DNA of 64,000 bases, taken from Marinobacter antarcticus (lineage in GTDB: Bacteria; Pseudomonadota; Gammaproteobacteria; Pseudomonadales; Oleiphilaceae). Under the pieces are notes generated by a model. It did not search any database and was not told the origin of the DNA. It worked only from the letters and a program-made list of their open reading frames with translations. The stretch is from positions 1,860,001-1,924,000 of the forward strand of contig NZ_FRAQ01000001.1 of assembly GCF_900142385.1 (NCBI RefSeq), written 5' to 3'. The translations under genes were made by a program, and so were the position numbers. Position 1 is the first letter of the stretch. Every line of letters begins with the position of its first letter. Of this stretch, positions 1 to 7,624 are shown one piece after another.

Positions 1-353
1 CGCATAGGCGGGCTCACAATCTCCAGCGGCACAATACGCTCAGCCGCGGCATCGATGACTTCCATGGCTTGCCCGCCGAGCTCACGGAGTGCCTCGGGCA
101 CTCTCTCATCCGTGAGATCCAGATCTTTCACCGGATCCGAATCCAGTTCGATAACAAAGCAGCCCAGAGGCGTCTCAAGCTTGCTCACATAGCGGGATTC
201 CAGTGTGGGCGTTCCACCAAGAAGCTCTGCAACCAGGCTGACGAGTTGCCCGTATCCAAGCCCGGACAGTTCGATTTCCACACCCACGCGGCGTTGTTTT
301 CCGTCAGTCGTGTTCAGTATGTCTGGCATCTTGCAGGGGGTAGTTTTACTCAT
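1..353 (-). CDS. Amidoligase-family protein (N-terminal part, runs off the window)
   Basis: The gene reads leftward from an ATG at 353 and stays open to the window edge, giving about 117 residues. It begins MSKTTPCKMPDIL and has RRVGVEIELSGLG at about residues 21-33. That GVEIEL pattern is the first metal/ATP-binding strand of the glutamine-synthetase-like amidoligase fold (Amidoligase_2 family). Family members are predicted ATP-dependent amide or peptide-bond ligases, often found beside a class-I glutamine amidotransferase, which would lie outside the window here. It is divergent from lexA across a 228-bp gap. The C-terminal two thirds cannot be seen, so the assignment rests on the N-terminal motif alone. 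The substrate is unknown. Confidence 0.65.
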   Translation of the reverse strand, partial: MSKTTPCKMPDILNTTDGKQRRVGVEIELSGLGYGQLVSLVAELLGGTPTLESRYVSKLETPLGCFVIELDSDPVKDLDLTDERVPEALRELGGQAMEVIDAAAERIVPLEIVSPPM

Positions 354-446
354 AGTACTCACAGGTAATAAATTTGCGATTTTTCACCATATCACACTCC
401 TGTAGCGGCGGTGGTTAAGGGATAGCAAGAAAATAAGTCACCTGGC

Positions 447-475
447 TTTACACTGGATAAAACACTGTATATAGT
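447..475 (+). promoter_or_regulatory. Sigma-70 promoter of lexA-sulA
   Basis: TTTACA at 447-452, a 17-bp spacer and TATAGT at 470-475. Transcription would start near 482, immediately in front of the two LexA boxes, so bound LexA would block initiation or clearance. Confidence 0.6.
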
Positions 476-482
476 CAAAACA

Positions 483-498
483 CTGTATAAACAAACAG
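483..498. promoter_or_regulatory. LexA (SOS) box 1
   Basis: CTGTATAAACAAACAG fits the gammaproteobacterial SOS consensus CTG-N10-CAG with an AT-rich centre. It sits at the predicted transcription start of lexA. Confidence 0.85.
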
Positions 499-511
499 GA
501 TTGCTGGTGCA

Positions 512-527
512 CTGTATATGCCAGCAG
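512..527. promoter_or_regulatory. LexA (SOS) box 2
   Basis: CTGTATATGCCAGCAG is a second CTG-N10-CAG site, 29 bp downstream of the first, which puts the two on roughly the same or neighbouring helical faces. Paired boxes are typical of lexA autoregulation. A third CTGTATATA half-site at 465-473 lacks the CAG arm. Confidence 0.8.
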
Positions 528-581
528 ATATCAGGCCCAGCATGTATAAGCCCTGCATGCAGCAAGCGGAGCAGCGCAACA

Positions 582-1190
582 ATGAAGCTGACAGCAAGAC
601 AGTCTCAGGTACTGGCGATTATTCGCCGATCCGTGGATGAAACCGGCTACCCACCCACTCGCGCGGAAATAGCAGCGGAGCTTGGATTCCGCTCGGCGAA
701 CGCCGCTGAGGAGCATCTGCGTGCACTGGCCCGCAAGGGCGCTATCGAAATGGTGCCGGGCGCCAGCCGGGGTATTCGCCTGCCCGAAGTTGCTGAAGAC
801 CCGGGGCTACCTGTTATTGGTCAGGTGGCGGCGGGCAGTCCGATTCTGGCTCAGGAGCATATCGAGGATCATTGCTCGCTGAAGCCGGAGTTTTTCTCGC
901 CTTCAGCCGATTACCTGCTTCGGGTCAGAGGGATGAGCATGAAGGATATCGGCATTCTTGACGGCGACCTTCTTGCAGTACACAGCACTCAGGATGTTCA
1001 TAACGGCCAGGTTGTTGTGGCCAGAGTGGGTGACGAAGTGACGGTGAAGCGCTTCCGGAAAGAAGGCTCGAAGGTCTATTTGAGTGCCGAAAATGAAGAG
1101 TTTGCGCCGATAGAGGTCGACCTCAAGGAGCAGGAGCTGTTCATTGAAGGGCTGGGTGTAGGTGTTATCCGGCGTTCTGATCTGCACTGA
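582..1190 (+). CDS. lexA: LexA, SOS-response repressor and autoprotease
   Basis: This 202-residue protein is the usual length for LexA. The N-terminal winged helix (about 1-70, starting [11 protein letters not shown]) binds SOS boxes. The C-terminal S24 peptidase-like domain has the A84-G85 cleavage bond (in QVAAGSP), nucleophile Ser119 (in RGMSMKD) and Lys156 (in EVTVKRF), the same numbers as in E. coli. RecA filaments trigger self-cleavage and derepression. The ATG at 582 is chosen because the LexA fold begins there; an in-frame extension to 501 would overlap the operator. Two LexA boxes upstream show autoregulation, and sulA follows 43 bp downstream as a probable co-transcript. Confidence 0.97.
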   Translation: MKLTARQSQVLAIIRRSVDETGYPPTRAEIAAELGFRSANAAEEHLRALARKGAIEMVPGASRGIRLPEVAEDPGLPVIGQVAAGSPILAQEHIEDHCSLKPEFFSPSADYLLRVRGMSMKDIGILDGDLLAVHSTQDVHNGQVVVARVGDEVTVKRFRKEGSKVYLSAENEEFAPIEVDLKEQELFIEGLGVGVIRRSDLH

Positions 1191-1233
1191 TCGGGCTGGT
1201 ATAACCACAGACGCATTGAAAAACGGGTGAATT

Positions 1234-1725
1234 ATGGAACAACTTAGCTTCAATCAGAACATGGCATGGCAGCAAGGTATTTTGCCTTGCTCAGTGCCGG
1301 AATATACAGCCCGGAAACAGCGCACAGTCATTCGAGCCAATTACAAACCGGATGTCGCGGACTCCACTCCGGTTGGCAATGTCACGGAAATCATTCTGCC
1401 AGAAGGGCAGGTAGAAAACTTTCAGCTGTTGCTACCGATGCTGACTCAGCTCAACCAGGAAAAACGTTGGTTGGCGTGGATTGATCCTCCCCAGGCACTG
1501 GTGAGCAAGTGGCAGAAAATGCACGGTATTGTCGCTGGAGAGCTTCTGGTTTTGCGCTCCACCGCAGAATACCCTGCGCGTCAGCTTGCGGAAAGAGCCT
1601 TGAGCGCGGGTACCTGTCATGCGGTGGTTATGTGGACGCGTAAACTGGGGAAAACAGCCTTTGACTCCCTGCAGAAGGCGGCGGCGGAAGGTAACAGCCA
1701 CGGCGTCGTGCTTAGGCAACGCTGA
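1234..1725 (+). CDS. sulA: SulA, SOS-induced cell division inhibitor
   Basis: The protein has 163 residues, close to E. coli SulA (169). SulA caps FtsZ and stops polymerisation while DNA damage persists. Similarity is clearest in the central part: a LPMLTQLNQEKRWLAWIDPP stretch (about residues 67-86) corresponds to the FtsZ-contact region, followed by a RecA-like strand pattern. It lies 43 bp behind lexA with no SOS box or promoter of its own in the gap, so it is probably expressed from the lexA promoter, as in Pseudomonas. Its 3' end faces a minus-strand gene only 11 bp away. Confidence 0.88.
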   Translation: MEQLSFNQNMAWQQGILPCSVPEYTARKQRTVIRANYKPDVADSTPVGNVTEIILPEGQVENFQLLLPMLTQLNQEKRWLAWIDPPQALVSKWQKMHGIVAGELLVLRSTAEYPARQLAERALSAGTCHAVVMWTRKLGKTAFDSLQKAAAEGNSHGVVLRQR

Positions 1726-1736
1726 GTCTTACCCAC

Positions 1737-1997
1737 TTAGTGCAGAGTGTAAGCGGGCTGAGCGTCTGAAACGTCCAGCTCGTCATCTTCCCAGTCAATG
1801 TCGTGAGTAACATTTCCAGCGGCTTCTATTCCTGCAGCAATCATTGCCTTGGCTACAGACATATCCCGATCTTCCATCATTTCGCGGGCTTCATTTGAAA
1901 ACGAAATCCTGACCAGTGGTGCACTGTCGTCGTCGATGCGTCGCAGGGCATAGTCGCCGTTGCTTAATTGTACAATCTCGAAAAACGATGGTGACAT
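1737..1997 (-). CDS. Conserved small acidic protein of unknown function
   Basis: An 86-residue protein starting MSPSFFEIVQLSNGDYALRR. The N-terminal half looks like a beta-rich sheet (FEIVQLSNGDYALRRIDDDSAP), followed by a short helix (SVAKAMIAAGIEAA) and an acidic tail (DWEDDELDV). I recognise no catalytic motif. Small genes of this kind sit next to lexA-sulA in Pseudomonas, which supports its being real. It probably shares a transcript with the upstream DUF6586-like gene (55-bp gap, same strand). No function can be proposed from sequence. Confidence 0.7.
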   Translation of the reverse strand: MSPSFFEIVQLSNGDYALRRIDDDSAPLVRISFSNEAREMMEDRDMSVAKAMIAAGIEAAGNVTHDIDWEDDELDVSDAQPAYTLH

Positions 1998-2052
1998 TTC
2001 ATTAACCTTTTAGTGTTGAAAACCGGAAGCGGCGGTCCTGAGTGATTGGTGA

Positions 2053-2559
2053 TTACCACTCGCCGTGTTGTTCTTCCAGGTTGTCGGCAAACTGTTTTAC
2101 TGCGTTCAGAGTCTTCATAAGCACTTGGGCGGAGCGGTCTGGCCCGACCTCGGCAGATACGGCAATTATATTTTCTGCACTAACCGTTTTCCGCGCTGCG
2201 GGCGGTCTGCTCTGGGCGGTTTCGAGCTGGTCAAGGTGATTCCACCAGCTTCCCGCTTCCTGCTCAAGGGCTCTCAGTTCGCTGGTTTCGGTGGCTTGCT
2301 CTCCAATCAGGTTTGCAAGTTCTGCCAGAGATGAAGGCTCCTCCGAGCGCTTCTGGTAAAACCGGGCAATCATAATCAGTAAGAGCCGTCTTGCCCTTAA
2401 AAGAAGCTCGATAGAACCTTGGGTAGCCGCTTCACGTTGTAATTTTTGCGCAGGAGTATGAACCGGGTTCCCGGTATCGGTTGGCTGCTTCGGTGTTTCA
2501 AGAAGCGTCCTTGCAAGAAACAGCTTTTGTGAAACCAGCGAATACCATTGAGATGCCAT
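2053..2559 (-). CDS. DUF6586-like protein
   Basis: A 168-residue, mainly helical protein beginning MASQWYSLVSQKLFLARTLL. The start at 2559 is preferred over an upstream in-frame ATG because an AGAGG ribosome-binding site lies six bases before it and the conserved part of the family begins there. The first 75 residues suggest a helical bundle, followed by a SLAELANLI segment and an acidic C-terminus (FADNLEEQHGEW). Homologues occur downstream of lexA-sulA in Pseudomonas relatives. The function is unknown. It is divergent from the DUF1329 gene across 231 bp. Confidence 0.7.
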   Translation of the reverse strand: MASQWYSLVSQKLFLARTLLETPKQPTDTGNPVHTPAQKLQREAATQGSIELLLRARRLLLIMIARFYQKRSEEPSSLAELANLIGEQATETSELRALEQEAGSWWNHLDQLETAQSRPPAARKTVSAENIIAVSAEVGPDRSAQVLMKTLNAVKQFADNLEEQHGEW

Positions 2560-2689
2560 GGGGTGCCTCTGAAAACTCCCTGCTGCGCAGAGGTCCCGCT
2601 GAGGATCCCTGCCCGAAAACAGCCGAATAAAATAGCCTGCCATCATAGCATTTCAGCTGGCAGATTTCTTTACCTCTTCCGTTTTGGTC

Positions 2690-2722
2690 TCAAGTGACAA
2701 TAAAATACAAACAATCACTTGA
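2690..2722. repeat. Inverted repeat TCAAGTGA / TCACTTGA
   Basis: Perfect 8-bp arms at 2690-2697 and 2715-2722, separated by 17 AT-rich bases, lie in the divergent gap between the DUF6586-like and DUF1329 genes. The spacing suggests a dimeric regulator site rather than a terminator. The right arm overlaps the PsrA-like box by two bases. Confidence 0.55.
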
Positions 2723-2734
2723 AACGGTCGTTTG
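2721..2734. promoter_or_regulatory. PsrA-like operator (GAAAC-N4-GTTTG)
   Basis: GAAACGGTCGTTTG matches the published Pseudomonas PsrA motif, [G/C]AAAC-N2-4-GTTT[G/C]. PsrA is a TetR-family sensor of long-chain fatty acids. The site is 57 bp before the DUF1329 start codon. psrA itself is not in the window. Confidence 0.45.
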
Positions 2735-2790
2735 AATTTGGCAAAAGGGAGCCCCTATTATGGGTTTTGGATTGTCTGGAGGGGTTAGGA

Positions 2791-4149
2791 ATGCGGAGCC
2801 AATTTGTCGCGTGTATTGCAGTGCTTTCGTTCGGGTTTTCCGGGCAGGCGTTGTCAGCAGTATCGGTAGCTGAAGCCGAACGGCTAAAGCTGGATCTGAC
2901 GCCGGTCGGTGCCGAGCGAGGAGCCAATGCTTCCGGCAGTATTCCGGAGTGGACCGGCGGGTTGACTGCGCCACCTGCCAACTGGCGTGAAGGCGATATT
3001 GAGGTAGATCCGTTTCCGCAAGATGAGGCGTTGTTCGTGATCACGGCGGGCAATATGCACCTGTATAAGGACAAGCTCTCTGACGCTTCGCTCCGGATGC
3101 TCAGCCAGTACGGCCCGGATTTTTTCATGCCGGTTTACCAGACTCGCCGCACCGCCGCGTTCCCGCAACATGTGTATGATAAGTTTTATGACAATGCTCT
3201 GAGCGCTAAAGTGCTGGATAACGGAAATGGCGTGCGCAACACTATTATGACCAGCCCGTTTCCGATTCCTGAAAACGGGCTCGAAGTCATGTGGAATCAC
3301 ATTCTGCGTTATCGCGGTGAAGAGGTATCGTTCCGTAGCGCTTCCGCCACGCCCCAGGTGGACGGTTCCTATAACCCGGTAGTCAATCAATATGATTACT
3401 ATTTTGCCTACAGCAAGAGAGATACAGAGCTTGCTGATATAGATAACAAGATTTTCTACCTCAAGACGGATACGATTTCGCCCTCTACGCTGGCTGGTAC
3501 TATCACGCTTGTGCACGAAACACTCGACCAGGTGCGCTCGCCCCGCTTGGCCTGGCGTTATGATTCTGGCTCCCGGCGCTTGAGGCGGTCACCGAATCTG
3601 GCCTACGAGACGGATTTGCCAAACTCCTCGTCCCTGCGCTCCGTTGACCAGAAGGATATGTACAATGGTGCTCCAAATCAGTACGACTGGATTCTGAAGG
3701 GCAAGCGCGAGCTCTTTGTTCCCTACAATGCTTACAAGTTGCACAATCAGTCAGTTCGGCCGGACGACGTTATTCGTGCAGGGCACATTAACCAGAAACT
3801 GACGCGCTATGAGTTGCATCGGGTTTGGGTGGTTGAGGCAAAGCGCCGCACCGGCATCAAGCACATCTACGACCGTCGAGTTTTTTATGTGGATGAAGAC
3901 AGTTGGCAGATCCTGATGTCGGAAGAGTATAACGAGGATGGCGAGCTGTGGCGGGTTTCGGAAGCCCATAACATCAGCTATTACAATGAGCCGGTGTTCT
4001 GGACTACCATGGAGATGACTTACGACCTAAAATCTAAGCGCTATTACATCGACGGGCTGAATGACGATTTCCCGGCCTACGATTTTAACCCCGGATTTCG
4101 CGGTAGTGAGTTTACTGCTTCTTCTGCGAGGAGGGCTGCTCGTCGCTGA
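2791..4149 (+). CDS. DUF1329 exported protein
   Basis: A 452-residue protein with a Sec signal peptide (MRSQFVACIAVLSFGFSGQALSA, cleavage likely after ALSA at about residue 23). The start at 2791 is preferred because it gives a clean signal peptide and follows GGAGGGGTTAGGA. The mature part carries DUF1329 hallmarks: TPVGAERGANASGSIPEWTGG near the N-terminus and RRVFYVDEDSWQIL near the C-terminus. The fold resembles outer-membrane lipoprotein-sorting proteins (LolA/LolB-like). DUF1329 genes are often linked to lipid, sterol or hydrophobic-substrate metabolism, frequently beside RND exporters. None is adjacent here, so it is a single-gene unit. The PsrA-like box upstream would fit fatty-acid control. 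Confidence 0.85.
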   Translation: MRSQFVACIAVLSFGFSGQALSAVSVAEAERLKLDLTPVGAERGANASGSIPEWTGGLTAPPANWREGDIEVDPFPQDEALFVITAGNMHLYKDKLSDASLRMLSQYGPDFFMPVYQTRRTAAFPQHVYDKFYDNALSAKVLDNGNGVRNTIMTSPFPIPENGLEVMWNHILRYRGEEVSFRSASATPQVDGSYNPVVNQYDYYFAYSKRDTELADIDNKIFYLKTDTISPSTLAGTITLVHETLDQVRSPRLAWRYDSGSRRLRRSPNLAYETDLPNSSSLRSVDQKDMYNGAPNQYDWILKGKRELFVPYNAYKLHNQSVRPDDVIRAGHINQKLTRYELHRVWVVEAKRRTGIKHIYDRRVFYVDEDSWQILMSEEYNEDGELWRVSEAHNISYYNEPVFWTTMEMTYDLKSKRYYIDGLNDDFPAYDFNPGFRGSEFTASSARRAARR

Positions 4150-4166
4150 TTGCAGTACTACGGTAT

Positions 4167-4192
4167 GAGACGCTGGCACTCGCCGGCGTCTC
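4167..4192 (+). terminator. Hairpin after the DUF1329 gene
   Basis: GAGACGCTGGC pairs with GCCGGCGTCTC (11 bp, one mismatch) around a 4-base loop, 18 bp after the stop codon. No strong T-run follows, so it may be a weak terminator or an RNA-stabilising stem. Confidence 0.45.
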
Positions 4193-4238
4193 TTCAGGGT
4201 CGCTCGTTCTTCACCTCTTTGTGCAAGGAGAAAATGTC

Positions 4239-4592
4239 TTGGCGGACTCTCAAGATGGTTCCCGCTCTGAAGGCCAGTCGTGTCTGGCAAACTTCGATCA
4301 GCTAATGGCGGATCTTGGCAGCGCTCTGGCCAATCAGGACTGGGACGCTCTGGTTAGCCTCAGCGCTGGGGTGAAACCCGCGACAGAGCCGTTGATAGCC
4401 GCACTGGAGGATGGGAAAATTGAACCGGAGCCTGTCCGGACTCGACTTGAAGAGTTGCGGCAGTTTCTGGACACAGCAGGTGAAGGGGCTGCCCGGGCCA
4501 AAGCAGAAGCGGAGCAGGCCCTGAAAGGAGTGAACCGAAACCGCAGTGCAGCTAAGGCCTACCAGAATGTTTCAACGCCGCGGCCTAAATAG
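4239..4592 (+). CDS. Small FliT/FleP-like protein upstream of fleQ
   Basis: A 117-residue, mostly helical protein with a helical N-terminal half (FDQLMADLGSALANQDWDALVSL) and a basic, Ala-rich end. The best start is a TTG at 4239, eight bases after AAGGAG at 4225-4230. An in-frame GTG at 4221 lies before that ribosome-binding site. Size, predicted helical-bundle fold and position match the small FliT-like genes (Pseudomonas PA1096 type) just before fleQ. FliT-type proteins are chaperones for the filament cap FliD. fliC, flaG, fliD and fliS, which usually precede such a gene, are absent here. The assignment depends on position and fold, not a diagnostic motif. Confidence 0.5.
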   Translation: MADSQDGSRSEGQSCLANFDQLMADLGSALANQDWDALVSLSAGVKPATEPLIAALEDGKIEPEPVRTRLEELRQFLDTAGEGAARAKAEAEQALKGVNRNRSAAKAYQNVSTPRPK

Positions 4593-4602
4593 CGTCATAA
4601 AA

Positions 4603-4631
4603 TTGACTCTTTTGGTTTTAACGTCTTAAAT
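4603..4631 (+). promoter_or_regulatory. Probable sigma-70 promoter of fleQ
   Basis: TTGACT at 4603-4608, a 17-bp spacer, then TTAAAT at 4626-4631, about 32 bp before the fleQ start. No GG-N10-GC element is present, consistent with fleQ being the RpoN-independent top of the flagellar hierarchy. Confidence 0.5.
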
Positions 4632-4662
4632 ACCGCACAAATCCCCAAAGAGACTCTTGTGA

Positions 4663-6114
4663 ATGTCTAAAAATAACAAGGTGCTGGTGCTGAGTGAGGA
4701 CGAGTCGATGCGCCGGGACATGGCGACGATTCTGGAGTTTATTGGCGAAGAGCAGGTTATTGCAGGTCATGACGCCTGGGCACTCCTGGAATCTGGCGAT
4801 GAAGAGAGTCTGGCGGATATTTCCGTTGCCGTTGTAAATGGCTTCGATTCTGGTGCCGTAAGCATGATTGAGGCTGTGTGCAAGGCCGTGCAGGGCGTTC
4901 CTTTGTTGATGGTGGGTGATCCCGCACTCAAAGGCTTGGCGGAGTCGGATGCTGCTCGCGTTATTGCTCGGATGGAATGGCCTCTGAATTACACTAAATT
5001 CGTAGACTCGCTCTACCGTGCCCAGATTTTTGCAGAGCAGTTCCGTCGTTCAAAAGAGCGTGGCCAGCAGCGCGGCCTGCAGTTATTCCGGAGCCTGGTA
5101 GGAACTAGCCGCCAGATTCAGCAAGTGCGCCAGCTCATGGAGCAGGTGGCGGACAAGGATGTGAGCGTGCTGATTACCGGTCCGTCTGGCACCGGTAAAG
5201 AAGTTGTTGCGCGCAATCTTCATTACCACTCTTCACGTCGCGACAAACCGTTTGTACCCGTCAACTGTGGTGCTATACCAGCGGAACTGCTTGAAAGTGA
5301 GCTCTTCGGCCATGAAAAAGGCGCATTCACTGGTGCGATTACCGCCCGGGTCGGGCGTTTCGAGCTGGCGGAGGGGGGCACCCTGTTCCTGGATGAAATC
5401 GGCGATATGCCGCTGAATATGCAGGTTAAAATACTGCGCGTACTGCAGGAACGGACATTCGAGCGGGTAGGCAGTAATCGGACTATTTCCGCGGATGTCC
5501 GTGTTATTGCGGCGACGCATAAGCATCTTGAAGATATGATCGAATCGGGTGAATTCCGGGAAGATCTCTATTACCGGTTGAATGTCTTTCCCATCGAAGT
5601 GCCATCATTGCGGGATCGGGTAGAGGATATTCCGTTGCTTATCAATGAGCTGATTTCCCGTATGGAAAAGGAAAAACGCGGTTCCTTACGGATGAATTCG
5701 GCAGCGATCATGAGCCTGTGCCGGCACGACTGGCCAGGTAATGTCCGCGAGCTGGCGAACCTGGTGGAGCGTCTGGCGATTATGCATCCATACTCTGTAA
5801 TCGGGGTGCAGGAGTTGCCGAAGAAGTTTCGATATATAGATGATTTTGATGAGAATCGGCCGGTTGAGGATTCGGGGATGCCTTCTGGTATTCCCGGGTT
5901 GGTGGGGCTGGATGCTCCGGCTTTGTTGCCGGTGAATGGTATTGATCTGAAGGATTATCTGTCGAATCTTGAGAGGCAGCTGATTCAGCAGGCTTTGGAC
6001 GAGGCCGGGGGGGTGGTTGCCCGTGCGGCGGAGAAGCTTCGGATCCGGCGGACTACTCTTGTGGAGAAGGTTCGGAAGTATGGGCTTCGGGAGGAGGAGC
6101 CTGAGGAGTTTTGA
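4663..6114 (+). CDS. fleQ: FleQ, master flagellar regulator (sigma-54 activator)
   Basis: A 483-residue bacterial enhancer-binding protein with three parts. Residues 1-130 form a receiver-like FleQ domain where the usual phospho-acceptor Asp is replaced ([11 protein letters not shown]). Residues 145-380 form the AAA+ domain with Walker A GPSGTGKE at 173-180, the sigma-54 contact loop GAFTGA at 220-225 and Walker B LFLDEIGD at 241-248. A Fis-type helix-turn-helix ends the protein. FleQ with RpoN activates flagellar genes and in Pseudomonas also answers c-di-GMP and FleN. All sigma-54 promoters noted in this window are plausible targets. The last 100 codons are unusually rich in G and T. Confidence 0.95.
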   Translation: MSKNNKVLVLSEDESMRRDMATILEFIGEEQVIAGHDAWALLESGDEESLADISVAVVNGFDSGAVSMIEAVCKAVQGVPLLMVGDPALKGLAESDAARVIARMEWPLNYTKFVDSLYRAQIFAEQFRRSKERGQQRGLQLFRSLVGTSRQIQQVRQLMEQVADKDVSVLITGPSGTGKEVVARNLHYHSSRRDKPFVPVNCGAIPAELLESELFGHEKGAFTGAITARVGRFELAEGGTLFLDEIGDMPLNMQVKILRVLQERTFERVGSNRTISADVRVIAATHKHLEDMIESGEFREDLYYRLNVFPIEVPSLRDRVEDIPLLINELISRMEKEKRGSLRMNSAAIMSLCRHDWPGNVRELANLVERLAIMHPYSVIGVQELPKKFRYIDDFDENRPVEDSGMPSGIPGLVGLDAPALLPVNGIDLKDYLSNLERQLIQQALDEAGGVVARAAEKLRIRRTTLVEKVRKYGLREEEPEEF

Positions 6115-6220
6115 GTAAGCTTGCAAGATGGTGGGGTGCGGTCGCGGGGTAGTCCTCCTCTTTTTGTGTGCCAACGAGACGTCAAAGGTTTGTAGCCTTC
6201 GGCGTTTTTCTCGTTCAGGG

Positions 6221-6236
6221 CGACGTAAAACCGTCG
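6221..6236 (+). terminator. Possible weak hairpin between fleQ and fleS
   Basis: CGACG pairs with CGTCG around TAAAAC, followed by TTTACCTTTTTG. The stem is only 5 bp. It would separate fleQ from the fleSR transcript if functional. Confidence 0.25.
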
Positions 6237-6288
6237 TTTACCTTTTTGTGAGTTTTTCTGTCCATTGATCTATATGGAAAAATCCTAG

Positions 6289-6306
6289 TTGGCACGGCAC
6301 TGGCTT
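6289..6306 (+). promoter_or_regulatory. Sigma-54 promoter of fleSR
   Basis: TTGGCACGGCACTGGCTT has GG-N10-GC spacing (GG at 6291-6292, GC at 6303-6304) and a consensus -24 element. It lies 68 bp before the fleS start, as expected for the RpoN/FleQ-dependent fleSR operon. Confidence 0.75.
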
Positions 6307-6373
6307 AGTGATCTGAAAACGAATCATCCGAAGGGTGTGGCCCTGTGTATCGGGGCTGATCGGGAGTCAGGTT

Positions 6374-7612
6374 ATGAGTCAGGCACAGTTTATCATTCAG
6401 TCGGCGGAGCATGAGGCGCAGGCCAATGCGGCGGCGGATGCTAACGATAAGGTGAGGGCGTTGTTTCCGCAGCAGGATGATGAGGCGGTGGGTTCTGCGC
6501 TGGAGATGTTTAACCAGATGTCGCGGCAGATTACCGATTCTTATCGCACGCTGGAGTCGCGGGTTAATCAGTTGTCGGGGGAGTTGAGCCAAGAGTCTTT
6601 GCAGCGTCAGCAAGAGCTGGAGGAGAAGGAGCAGTTGGCCGACCGGCTTTCTACTCTGCTGAAGGCCCTGCCGGCAGGTGTGGTGGTGCTGGACAGCCAG
6701 GGTGTGGTGTCGCAGAGCAATCCTGCGGCTATTGTGTTGCTGGGTGAGCCGTTGGACGGTGAGCGCTGGGTGGATGTGATTGGTCGCTGTTTCTCTCCGC
6801 GCCGGGATGATGGTCATGAGGTGTCTTTGAAGGATGGGCGCCGGGTGAGCATTGAGATCCGCACCATGGACAACCAGCCGGGGCAGTTGATTTTGCTCAC
6901 CGATCTGACAGAAACCCGTCATCTTCAGTCCCAGCTGGCCCATGCCCAGCGGCTTTCTGCCATGGGCAAAATGGTGGCTTCGCTTGCTCACCAGATTCGC
7001 ACGCCTTTGTCTGCGGCCATTCTTTATGGCGGGCACTTAACCCAGGACGATCTGGATGAAGAGATGCGCCAGCGTTGCGCAACTCGCCTGATGTCGCGGC
7101 TTACGCACCTGGAACAACAGGTGCGGGATATGCTGATTTTTGCACGGGGCGAAACCCGTCTGGCGGAGGAGCTGTTTGCGGCCACGCTGGTTTCGGCTCT
7201 GGAATCTGCGCTGGAGGGGATTAAGCCTGCGGCAGGTTCTGACGTGATGTTGAAGAGCGACGTACCAGCGGATTGCCGGTTGATGTGCAACCGGGATGCG
7301 TTGGTTGGAGCCTGTACCAACCTGGTGAACAACAGTCTCGAAGCAGGCGCCACTGCTGTTGCCGTTCAGGTTGCATCGGAGGCGGGTGAGCTGTTGATCC
7401 GGGTTTTGGATAACGGCCCGGGGTTTGGCAAGGCGGAAGCAAGCCGGTTGGCTGAGGCTTTCTACACCACCAAATCCCACGGCACGGGGCTAGGCCTGGC
7501 GGTTGTGCAGGCTGTTGTGAAGGCTCATCAGGGTCAGTTTTCCATTGAATCGCCGGAGCAGGGTGGCGCTGTCGCGACTCTGCGTCTGCCGCTATTGCGT
7601 AACAAACTCTGA
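6374..7612 (+). CDS. fleS: FleS, flagellar sensor histidine kinase
   Basis: A 412-residue kinase with no membrane segment, so cytoplasmic. It has an N-terminal coiled region (about 40-95), a PAS domain (about 97-180, starting LLKALPAGVVVLD), a HisKA domain with phospho-acceptor His206 in LAHQIRTPLS, and a HATPase domain with an N box (NLVNNSLEA), G1 (DNGPGFG) and G2 (GTGLGLAVV). It phosphorylates FleR to switch on the middle, hook-basal-body class of flagellar genes. The ATG at 6374 is preferred over an earlier in-frame ATG because FleS homology starts there. fleR follows 12 bp downstream. Confidence 0.93.
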   Translation: MSQAQFIIQSAEHEAQANAAADANDKVRALFPQQDDEAVGSALEMFNQMSRQITDSYRTLESRVNQLSGELSQESLQRQQELEEKEQLADRLSTLLKALPAGVVVLDSQGVVSQSNPAAIVLLGEPLDGERWVDVIGRCFSPRRDDGHEVSLKDGRRVSIEIRTMDNQPGQLILLTDLTETRHLQSQLAHAQRLSAMGKMVASLAHQIRTPLSAAILYGGHLTQDDLDEEMRQRCATRLMSRLTHLEQQVRDMLIFARGETRLAEELFAATLVSALESALEGIKPAAGSDVMLKSDVPADCRLMCNRDALVGACTNLVNNSLEAGATAVAVQVASEAGELLIRVLDNGPGFGKAEASRLAEAFYTTKSHGTGLGLAVVQAVVKAHQGQFSIESPEQGGAVATLRLPLLRNKL

Positions 7613-7624
7613 TCGGAGGCGAAT

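Noticed and set aside
465..480. Third LexA box
   Set aside because: CTGTATATAGTCAAAA has only the left arm; the CAG arm is absent.
501..581. N-terminal extension of LexA from 501
   Set aside because: It would place coding sequence over the second LexA box, and LexA homology and catalytic numbering begin exactly at the ATG at 582.
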